Shown: positions 7,772 through 15,400 of the stretch, one piece after another
Position numbering within the stretch: position 1 is the stretch's first letter
Layout of the letters: each line of letters starts with the position of its first letter
Origin: a virus
DNA: 28,520 nt
IMG/VR virus record: IMGVR_UViG_3300045825_000283
Span: 1-28,520 of that record
Reading direction: 5' to 3' (one strand)
Position numbers and translations under genes: made by a program
Notes under the pieces: model-generated
What the model saw: the letters and a program-made list of their open reading frames with translations, nothing else
Databases searched by the model: none
What the model was told of the DNA's origin: nothing

Positions 7772-8563
7772 CTACAAAATCATCATTCGAGCGCCATGCA
7801 GGGACTGCAGCAAGGTGTCCAGCTTCCCTTCGATTGTTGCCTCGTATTTATCCACATCGATAGACAGGGACTGAGAAAGGCCATCAGCCGAGATTGATCC
7901 GGACTGCGGCAGGAAGGCATCCTCAACCATGCGGAGCGCGGCCATTTTGAATATTAGGTCGACCAAGTCTGGATAATCGGTGAATACATCCTTCAACCCA
8001 GCGGTGTACCTGATGTGCATCATCTGCGGGATATTGCGACCACCGGAGAGCATGGACAGCATGAAGCCCTGCAACGGAGCAACCTGAAGCCCTGAAGCGC
8101 TCGGCAAGAATTGAACCTGTCCGGCCTTCTTGTCGAGGCGTAGCCAATCCAGCGGGACGTTGAAAATCCCTGCAACCGGGGATGGATACTGGAAGTACAC
8201 GCTCTCCACGCTGATAATCGGCGTGCGGCGCAGAATGGTGAAACCCCAGTCTTCTACGTTCCAGACTGAAGGATCGTAGTCATAGGCGCCTTCTTCTACG
8301 TAATCCTGCCCAACGGCAAGGGCGGAGATTTCGGCACTGGTTGGAGCATAAGCAAAAACAACGGTCGGCTTCAGCAGCACGCGCAACCGGCGAGCGCAGT
8401 CGGCCTCGGCGGCGATCAATTTGTCCCAGAGGTCACCATCAGTCGGAACGAACTTCGAACCCAGAATACCCTGCGCCAAGCGCACAACCTGATTGTTGCG
8501 CAGCTTGTTCACATAGGCATTTGCGCCTGTGGTCGATGGGTACGTGCCGAAGATGGTGGACAT
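7772..8563 (-). CDS. Head-tail connector / adaptor protein (263 aa)
   Basis: This 263-residue protein begins MSTIFGTYPSTTGANAYVNK. It has an early helical segment (LWDKLIAAEADCARRLRVLL), a beta-rich centre that includes TPIISVESVYFQYPSP, and C-terminal helices (DLVDLIFKMAALRMVEDAFL). The SGSISADGLSQSLSIDVDKY segment near the end resembles the glycine/serine loop before the last helix of head-tail adaptor proteins. It follows the capsid genes and precedes the neck genes, the usual order. In known phages, such proteins form a ring below the portal. The stop codon is TAG. The ATG at 8563 is four bases before the upstream gene's stop and has AAAGGC upstream. Confidence 0.6.
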   Translation of the reverse strand: MSTIFGTYPSTTGANAYVNKLRNNQVVRLAQGILGSKFVPTDGDLWDKLIAAEADCARRLRVLLKPTVVFAYAPTSAEISALAVGQDYVEEGAYDYDPSVWNVEDWGFTILRRTPIISVESVYFQYPSPVAGIFNVPLDWLRLDKKAGQVQFLPSASGLQVAPLQGFMLSMLSGGRNIPQMMHIRYTAGLKDVFTDYPDLVDLIFKMAALRMVEDAFLPQSGSISADGLSQSLSIDVDKYEATIEGKLDTLLQSLHGARMMIL

Positions 8564-8566
8564 GGA

Positions 8567-9049
8567 TTATTTGCCTTTGCCTTTTGCGACGTCTGCCGCT
8601 TTATTTTCAGCCTCAACCCGCTCGGCTTCCAGCTTCTCAGCCGCAAGGCGGTCGGTTTCTGCTTGCTCGGTGGCGAGACGTTCAGCCTCGACGCGATCAG
8701 CTTCTTCCTTTTCAGCAGCAAGGCGTTCTTCCTCGGCTTTGTCGGCGGCCTCTTTTTCCAGTCGCGCGACTTCATCCGCTGCGGCCTGTTCGGCGGCAGC
8801 TTTGTCAGCGGCTTCCTTTGCTGCGGCTTTTTCAGCGTCGGCTTTGGCTTTAGCTTCTGCCTTTTTCGCAGCTTTTACCTCTTCCTCGGTCGGTGGGTTG
8901 GCGCGGACGTATCCGGGAATGCGCAGAAAGCGGTCGAGGTCTTCACCTTCGATATCATTGACGGATTCCATGAGACCTTCGGCATTCTTGGCGAATTCAT
9001 ATCCGCCGATGTTGTTGCTTCCGTTCGGGCCTGTGTATTTGATTTTCAT
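8567..9049 (-). CDS. Capsid-linked coiled-coil protein (160 aa)
   Basis: The start at 9049 is chosen because AAGGAG lies seven bases upstream; a TTG extension to 9091 would run through an inverted repeat. Residues 1-55 form a small domain starting MKIKYTGPNGSNNIGGYEFA and ending near RIPGYVRANPPT. Residues ~56-160 are almost entirely Ala, Glu, Lys, Asp and Arg with heptad-like repeats (for example LEKEAADKAEEERLAAEKEE), a predicted long coiled coil. It directly follows the major capsid gene, separated by a hairpin. A role as a head fibre, decoration or stabilising protein would suit the compact base plus long coiled coil, but this is inference. I do not recognise the N-terminal domain, although small domains of this kind are seen beside phage capsid genes. 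Confidence 0.7.
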   Translation of the reverse strand: MKIKYTGPNGSNNIGGYEFAKNAEGLMESVNDIEGEDLDRFLRIPGYVRANPPTEEEVKAAKKAEAKAKADAEKAAAKEAADKAAAEQAAADEVARLEKEAADKAEEERLAAEKEEADRVEAERLATEQAETDRLAAEKLEAERVEAENKAADVAKGKGK

Positions 9050-9077
9050 CGTGAACTCCTTGTGTGTTTTCTGTGAA

Positions 9078-9102
9078 TAGGGGCGACTCAAGGCCGCCCC
9101 TA
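9078..9102 (-). repeat. Intergenic hairpin after the major capsid gene
   Basis: Perfect 8-bp arms TAGGGGCG (9078-9085) and CGCCCCTA (9095-9102) enclose a 9-base loop. The hairpin lies between the capsid stop codon and the next ribosome binding site. There is no T-run after it on the minus strand, so an mRNA stability or processing element, or an inefficient terminator, is more likely than a full intrinsic terminator. Confidence 0.6.
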
Positions 9103-9126
9103 CACTTTACCAGTTACAGCCCCAGA

Positions 9127-10572
9127 TTAACCGAAGGGGTTCCAAACAGCCTTGGCTTGGTTGGTCAGGATGTTCTTGATCACGATGTGGTGCTGACGCT
9201 TCGTGATGCGCAGATATCCGAACAGCAACTGTGCCCAAGGGATTACGGCCTGATTGGTCGTAGCCAGCGGGAACTTCATCATCGGCAACAGCTGGCGCCA
9301 AGTGATGGCGGAATCACCAGCGGTCATGTTCAGCATGTAAGCCGAAGTAGTGCCGGGGATTTCGCGGTTGTAGTCCGTCCAAGTGGTCGTTGCACCGGCC
9401 TTGGCGATACGTGCGCACTCGCGGAAGTCTGCGGTTGCGTTTGTGCCACCCTTGCGCGAGCGGTAGATCACGTAGCCAGTCTCGGTACCAGCAGCCGAAG
9501 CGGTGATAACCAACGGCACTTTGTCGCCAGCGGAAACGGCGATTTGTGCAGACTTGGAAACAGCCGACTGACCGTTTGCATTCACACCAGCTACTGCGTA
9601 GTAGTAGTTGCCAGCGTGCGCAGCAGCGAAGGCGGAAGTTACATCGCCAGTCGGGGTTGCGGTCGGTACGGATGCGCAGGAGAACACGTTCGCAGCAGCG
9701 ATAGCGGAGTAACGCAGTTCGAACGGTGTCTTCTGAGCTTGGTCACGGACGAACACGTCGCGGCGTACAGCGATATCGCCTTGAGCGGTCACGATGCCAC
9801 GAACCGGGGTGCCCAGCTTTGCCTCTTTACCGGCGTCCAGCATTGCGCGGTAAGCAGGGTCGAGGTTCACGTCCAGATCAGCGCCGCAAGCAGGAGCCAT
9901 GATCAGGTCGGTAGGAGTACCGAAGTTGCCGTAACCAGCGATGGTCGCAGCAGCTTGGGCGATTGCATTGATCGAGGTCAGCGGCAGGCCACCGGCATCG
10001 ATAATGTGATCAGCGGAACCGAGGCTGTTGATTTGCGCACGGATACCGGAGAACTCAGAAGGAACGACAGCCTCGTCGCCTTCGAAGCACAGGTACTCGG
10101 CGTCGGTCAGCAGTTGCTTTGCGCCGTTTTGTTGCTCAACGGTCTCAGCTTCGATGATCGCACCTTGCAGAGTCTGCACTAACGAAACTTGACGCTTCGT
10201 CATCAGGTACTTCACGAAACCAACGCGACGAGCGTAGTCACCAGTTGCTTCTTGGATGATGCCCAGTTCGGTGTTGGTCGATCCGCCCATGAAACCACCA
10301 ACGCCGGACTGTTCAGTCCATTCGTCAACAGTCGCACCAGCGCTTTGCTTCGGCAGCATGTTGAACAGCACGAAGTGTTTGTTTTCCTGAATGACGGACA
10401 TCAGGGTCTTATCCAGCGACTGGATGCGCAGGGCACCACCGCCGGTCAGCGAGGAAGAGTTTGTGCCGTAATCAGCCGAGAGGGCTTTGTTCAGCGCCTC
10501 AACGTCTTGCATGCCCATTTGTCCGGTGATAGCACGACCGCCGGGAGCGTTGCTAATTTGATTCAAGTCCAT
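9127..10572 (-). CDS. Major capsid protein with Ig/FN3-like insertion (481 aa)
   Basis: The gene follows the prohead protease and scaffold genes, as expected for an HK97-fold major capsid protein, and has a good GGAG ribosome binding site. Residues 35-59 carry the motif YGTNSSSLTGGGALRIQS followed by LDKTLMS, seen near the N-terminus of several large-phage capsid proteins. Residues ~60-300 are compatible with the HK97 core (TDAEYLCFEGDEAVVPSEFS; PTDLIMAPACGADLDVNLDP). Residues ~303-408 form a different, Thr/Ala/Gly-rich beta domain (NYYYAVAGVNANGQSAVSKS and GYVIYRSRKGG), typical of an FN3 or Ig fold. The end (HHIVIKNILTNQAKAVWNPF) returns to core-like sequence. The inserted domain would project from the capsid surface. 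A 25-residue N-terminal stretch is also found in the protease. Confidence 0.88.
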   Translation of the reverse strand: MDLNQISNAPGGRAITGQMGMQDVEALNKALSADYGTNSSSLTGGGALRIQSLDKTLMSVIQENKHFVLFNMLPKQSAGATVDEWTEQSGVGGFMGGSTNTELGIIQEATGDYARRVGFVKYLMTKRQVSLVQTLQGAIIEAETVEQQNGAKQLLTDAEYLCFEGDEAVVPSEFSGIRAQINSLGSADHIIDAGGLPLTSINAIAQAAATIAGYGNFGTPTDLIMAPACGADLDVNLDPAYRAMLDAGKEAKLGTPVRGIVTAQGDIAVRRDVFVRDQAQKTPFELRYSAIAAANVFSCASVPTATPTGDVTSAFAAAHAGNYYYAVAGVNANGQSAVSKSAQIAVSAGDKVPLVITASAAGTETGYVIYRSRKGGTNATADFRECARIAKAGATTTWTDYNREIPGTTSAYMLNMTAGDSAITWRQLLPMMKFPLATTNQAVIPWAQLLFGYLRITKRQHHIVIKNILTNQAKAVWNPFG

Positions 10573-10607
10573 GTTTATATCTCCAAAAAGTTACGACGGG
10601 GGTGTCT

Positions 10608-11276
10608 TCAGGCGGACAGACGTGCGCGGATATGCGCGGGTATTGGCAGACCGCGATTGATGTACGTTTCCGCCATCGACACCTCGGTACCGCTAATTTT
10701 TCCAGAACTGATCAAAGAGTCGCACTTTGCCATCAACTCGCCATCAGTCAGTTGAGCTTCGCCACCCTTCGCCATTTCACCGGCAACAGGGATAACAGTC
10801 GCAGAACGCTGTCCACGGCCAGAGCCTGCCAACTTGCTCATTTGCTCGTTCAGGCTGGCAATCGTGGAACCTTGAGCCTTGATCAGTTCGGCCTGTGATT
10901 TCAGCATGTCATGCACGGAGGTCAAAGCCTTGCCGAGATGATCATTCTCTTGAGCGCGGGCGGTCTTGATGTCGGACAGTTCGGTCTGCAGAGCCTTGAC
11001 CATTGCAGTACCGTCGACGGCTTCAACTTCTTTGCCGTCTTTGTCGAACAGGGTCAGAGATTTTTCCATGCCTTCCTCGCCTTTTTCGTCTTTGTTGTCG
11101 GCATCGCCGTCGCTTGCGCCGCCTTTGTTGTCTGCATCGCCATCACCTTCGTCGGAACCGGCAGCAGCCGCAGCAGCAATGGCAGCATCACCAGAACCTT
11201 CGGTGGATTTGCGCAGTTGCTCAAGCTCGCCTACCAGCTTGCCGAACGCGCCGTCTTCTTTGTTTTCAGTGCTCAT
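10608..11276 (-). CDS. Capsid scaffolding protein (222 aa)
   Basis: This 222-residue protein lies between the prohead protease and the major capsid gene, the classic scaffold position. Residues ~28-70 are very acidic and low-complexity, with runs of Ala, Asp and Gly (for example SDEGDGDADNKGGASDGDAD). Residues ~90-150 form a long helix with coiled-coil character (KALQTELSDIKTARAQENDH). The C-terminal ~50 residues are less acidic and may contact capsid subunits. The ATG at 11276 overlaps the protease stop (ATGA) and has AAGGAG upstream. In related phages the scaffold guides prohead assembly and is then degraded by the neighbouring protease. No catalytic residues are expected. The composition and order make this call fairly firm. 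Confidence 0.8.
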   Translation of the reverse strand: MSTENKEDGAFGKLVGELEQLRKSTEGSGDAAIAAAAAAGSDEGDGDADNKGGASDGDADNKDEKGEEGMEKSLTLFDKDGKEVEAVDGTAMVKALQTELSDIKTARAQENDHLGKALTSVHDMLKSQAELIKAQGSTIASLNEQMSKLAGSGRGQRSATVIPVAGEMAKGGEAQLTDGELMAKCDSLISSGKISGTEVSMAETYINRGLPIPAHIRARLSA

Positions 11277-12238
11277 GTTGTACTTCTCCTTTTAGCAGTT
11301 TCAGTCTCAAGGTCGCGCAAGAATCGCTCAACCCACTCCAGAGCGCGGTCACCCGTCACTCCAAGATTATGAGCCAGCGAGACAAGCCGCTGCGCCCCGT
11401 TCCCGTCACCCTTGCCGCCCTTCCAAGCTGCAGCAAGTTTGTCGCGGAATTTCGTGTAGCCATCGGTCGAGTCTGGCACCGTGGTACTCATTAAATGGTG
11501 GTCTTGTGACTGCGTGCGCAATGCGGCACCGCCGGTCAAAGTCGCAGAATCAGTGCCATATCCAGCTTCGAGAGCCTTGATCACAAAGCCATCCAGCGAT
11601 TTCGCAAACACCCCGATGGGAGTGGTCGAGACTTCCGGCACTTGCTTGTTGACAGGAGTGCGGTCGAGGGCGAGGTTGTTCCACCGCACCTTGTCGATCA
11701 CCGCAACACGTTCTCCGGTCGATTGGTCGAACTTAACAGATTTTGAAAGCACCGATCCACCAACAGACGGGTACCAGCGGGAAGGTGGGCTTTGCACGGT
11801 CATCGAATCCCAGACCATCTGCGCATTGTCTGCACGGGCACCGCCGCCTTGGTACAGTTCAGCCTTAACGAAAGTGCTCTTGCCATTCACGCGGACTTCA
11901 ATCGGCTTGCCGATTTCATAGTCCAAAAAGTTCGGAATACCAGACTTCGGGCCGAGGATGGTGTAGTGCGAAATATCCACGTTGCCGTGGCGCAGGTAGT
12001 AGTCCGAGCTATCGGTCAGGGCTTTTTGCAGGATGATTTCGTTTTGATGGTCAACGCTCTCGTCGCTGGCTTCAATGAAAATGAAGCGCTTTGTTCCTTC
12101 CATTGACGGGGTAGCCTTAAGCAGCCCGCCAAACGATACAAATTCCGGCACGCTGGCGAGCAGCGTGGCGTCGTTTTGTTGGGATGTGGCAGCTTGATTC
12201 ATGGAATGCATTGTGTCATCACGACTTTTGATCAGCAT
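11273..12238 (-). CDS. Prohead maturation protease with capsid-like C-terminal motif (~321 aa)
   Basis: I place the start at the ATG at 12238, which has GGGGCGA upstream; an in-frame TTG at 12280 and ATGs at 12211 and 12202 are alternatives. The protein shows the expected features of an S78/U35-type prohead protease: an IFIEASDESVDHQNEI segment near the start, a histidine region (LRHGNVDISHYTILGP) and a serine region (SRWYPSVGGSVLSKSVKF). Downstream, the residues encoded by 11486-11560 copy the N-terminal motif of the major capsid protein (YGTDSATLTGGAALRTQS, then DHHLMS). The C-terminal ~60 residues are charged. It overlaps the scaffold gene by ATGA. In the family, it cleaves scaffold and capsid N-terminal segments during maturation. 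The catalytic residues are assigned by pattern only. Confidence 0.8.
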   Translation of the reverse strand: MLIKSRDDTMHSMNQAATSQQNDATLLASVPEFVSFGGLLKATPSMEGTKRFIFIEASDESVDHQNEIILQKALTDSSDYYLRHGNVDISHYTILGPKSGIPNFLDYEIGKPIEVRVNGKSTFVKAELYQGGGARADNAQMVWDSMTVQSPPSRWYPSVGGSVLSKSVKFDQSTGERVAVIDKVRWNNLALDRTPVNKQVPEVSTTPIGVFAKSLDGFVIKALEAGYGTDSATLTGGAALRTQSQDHHLMSTTVPDSTDGYTKFRDKLAAAWKGGKGDGNGAQRLVSLAHNLGVTGDRALEWVERFLRDLETETAKRRSTT

Positions 12239-12470
12239 TCGCCCCAACGCGTTTGTGCCCGAGGCGAATAACGTCCTCAAGGTGTGCGCGCTCTTGGATT
12301 AGGTCGAGGTATTCGTGCCCAAGTTCATCATCAGTCACGGCCATCGGGCGCAGTTCTTCGATGCGTTTGCGCACGACTTCCATGCGCGCCACGGCGGTAG
12401 AGAGGATTTTCTTCTCGGAGGTTTCTGTCTTGGCGGAGAGAGCGGACAGATCGCCCATGAGTTTATGCAT
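12219..12470 (-). CDS. Small coiled-coil protein (about 83 aa)
   Basis: The ATG at 12470 is favoured because AGGA lies eight bases upstream; an ATG at 12479 is also in frame. The start overlaps the end of the large helicase gene, and the end overlaps the protease start, so it is tightly coupled to both. The protein is nearly all helix. Residues ~10-75 have heptad-type spacing (LSTAVARMEVVRKRIEELRP; HEYLDLIQERAHLEDVIRLG). I do not recognise the family. Small helical proteins next to the protease and scaffold can act in capsid assembly or cargo binding. Its location between the polyvalent protein and the protease suggests a link to packaging that protein into the head, but nothing in the sequence proves this. 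Confidence 0.65.
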   Translation of the reverse strand: MHKLMGDLSALSAKTETSEKKILSTAVARMEVVRKRIEELRPMAVTDDELGHEYLDLIQERAHLEDVIRLGHKRVGANADQKS

Positions 12471-15400
12471 TGGCTTCATCCTGTGCGAATTTCTGTTTCA
12501 AGTGCCACGCCAAGCCGCTGTCGTCCAAACCCTCCATCGAGGACGTCATCAGCTCGCGCAGCCCATACTTGCGTTTCAGCCGGTCGCGCGCCTTCGAGAT
12601 TGACGGGTGCTCGGCAACCAGATCAGCCAATTCGATGTCGTTCTTTTGTCCAGTGCGGTTGATACGGCCCTGCCTTTGGCCGTGGGTCATGGCCGTGTCC
12701 GGTGTATCCATCTGCACCTCCCACTGCCCGCGCTGCAGGTTCATCCCAGTAGCACCAGCATCCGACGCAATCATAATGTCGGCAGAAGCCTCGCCTGTCT
12801 CGGGGTTGAATTCCAACTTCTTCTTGTCTTTGTCTTGAGTCGAGTCGGCGCCTGTAAGGGTAACAACGCGGTGCCCTTCCTTCTCCAGCCGCGCCTTGAG
12901 TTGGTCGACCGACTGAAGACTGTGGGCGAAAATTACCCCCGGCTTGCCGCGCCGAGCATTGGCGTAGGTGGCGGCCATATCCAGCAGGGCGCCTTCTGGG
13001 TGGGTATGAATGATCCGCTTGGTAGCCGCATTCTTGATCAGCCCTATGGACTTCTGCAGCGCGCGGGCGACATCCTCAACCTTGTCGTCCGGCACGCCTT
13101 CGAACCGTTCCGGCGAGAGGCGCTTCATCGCGTCGACGGCCAGCGTGCCGTTCATCTTGGCAATGCGAACCTCGGAAACGTCCTTGTCCAGCTGCGCCAG
13201 CGCCGCGTTTTGCTTGTCGTTCAGCTTCACATTCACGGTCTGGCGGTCGGCCTTCACATCCGGATCGATGCGGGAAGCGTAGACATAGCGGGCCATTTCG
13301 CGCTTGAGTGCGTCCTTGGCCGCCACGGTATCGCCGCCGTACTTGCGCATGAAGGCCGCGCGGTCGGTGTAACGACTCCTGTCCATCTTCGCCAGCATAT
13401 CGAATGCCTCGGATGCGTCGTTCTTTACCGGATCGCCGGAAGATGGCATGAAGTACTCGGCGTTATCGGAGAAAGCGTCCGAGACGTTCGCCAGCCCAGA
13501 GTTCTCCTTGCCTTCCCGATTGAGGGTGTACTGGCTCTCGTCAACCGACATATAGTCGAAGTTGAAGCCTTCGGTATCCGAAACGGACTTTGCCCATTCC
13601 TTACGCTGCTCGGGTTTCATCTTCTGCAGCCGGTCGGACATTTCAGATTCGGATACCCCTGCATGCTTGGCGCCAAGGTGGATCATGTCGTCGCGGAAAG
13701 ATTGGTGTGTGGCCATCACCATATGGGTGGCAGGATCGCGGTACGCAGCAAGACGTTCTTCTCGGGACGCACCCGGCTCGGCGTGAACTTTGTATTTACC
13801 GGGTTCGAGGTAGCGCACAGCCTCGCCGCCGAATTGTCCTTGAACAATGGATGGACAGAGCACCAATCCGCGATTGACCTTACCTTTGCCGTGCAGATGC
13901 GTAAACCCAGCCATTTGCAAAAGGCTCTTGCCGGAGCCGGTACCGAAGGCCGCCACAACGCGTTTGTTGGATTCCAGCAGTTTGATCAGCCGCTGCCGCG
14001 CGAAGTTCTTGCCACCAGACATCGACGCATTCCAGAGCTTTGCCGGTTTGCCCGGGCGAAAGTTCTGCCCGACCACAGACATCATGCCTGCAATCTTCTG
14101 CTCGGCAGCCTGCCCGATGGTGTACCGCTCGTCCGCGCCCAGCGGTTTATCAGCCGGAGCGTCCTCGGTCGAGAAGAATCCCATCTGCGACTGGTCGAAT
14201 GCTTCCTTTTCCTGTTGGGCCGCGTCGAGTTTGTCCTTCACCGAGCCGGAGGCGTACTTTCCGCCAGACCGTTCGCGCATGGAGTCGAGCAGTTCTTTCT
14301 CTTTGGCCGTGCGCGCTTCCCGAGCGGCAGGGTCAACCGCGTCCAGATGGTCGAGACTGTTGCGGATCGTCGTCCGGCCAAGTTTTAGAGGGGCGTCTGG
14401 ATGCAGCGTATTATAAGTATCGGAAAACTTGTGCGAGATGTGCGAGCGCACCAAGTCCTGTACGGATTCGACGGCCTTCTCGTTCGACCCCAACATTTCA
14501 ACGTACCGACCCCAACTCAGACCGGCGGAATTGACCTGTTCAGCCATCGCGTCGCGCTTGCTTTTCCAGTCCTGCCACTCGGGGTTTGTGGATTCTTCAC
14601 CGAACAGGTCGAGCGCCTTCTGTTCCGGCTCATTGGCCGCGTGTGCTTCCAGAGTCGCGCGCAGTTCTGCCGCCTTCGGGTCTTCCTTGGCGACGTTGGC
14701 GTGCCACCAGTTGCGCAGGCCGCTGCGCTCCTTGGCGGACAAGTCGCCTATCGGTTTGAACGCTGAAACGCCTTCAGGTGTCTCGGCCAGCGCGCGGTGC
14801 AGGGAGTCGACCGACTTCTGGGTAACCTCGAACGATTGCTTGTGGATGGGGGAGCGGGTACCGCCGTACTGGCTCTGGGTGTAGTCGTCAGCCATCGTCT
14901 CCCACGAATCACGCAGGGTTTCGATGGGCTTCATTTTCCCGTCTTCGCCCTTGAGTGGAGCAACCGCATCCAAAGCATCCCGGTACGACGCCGGATCGCC
15001 AGCCTTGGCAAAGAAGTCGGCAGAATGCACGTCGGCCAGAATATCCCGAGGCTCATCCCCGTCCGCCATGCGCCCGCCAATGTAATCCTGCAGCGATTGT
15101 TTCAGGTCACCGGAAGGCGCGAATGGCTTGGAAATGCGCTCGGCAACCCCCGGCTGCACGCTCATGGACAGGTCTGGCCGGTTCGCAATGCCGATTGGCA
15201 GCCAGCCGTCCTCGTCCTGAGACCCTTCCATAATGTCCAGATTACGCCGGACTTGCGCCATACCAGCGCGGTCGATTGGCTTTGCCAGCCGATCCATGCC
15301 ATCACCCTTGATATTGGCGACCAATTGACCACCCACGGCGGACAGTTCGAAGTCGCCCGGCTGCAGCCCGATGGCGCGAAGCTGGATAACGGCCTGTTCC

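Noticed and set aside
9064-10182. Long plus-strand frame (372 codons) opposite the capsid gene
   Set aside because: It is antisense to the major capsid gene, with composition typical of the reverse strand of a GC-rich gene.
12607-14388. Long plus-strand frame (593 codons) opposite the helicase region
   Set aside because: It runs antisense to clear helicase motifs and has no plausible protein pattern.
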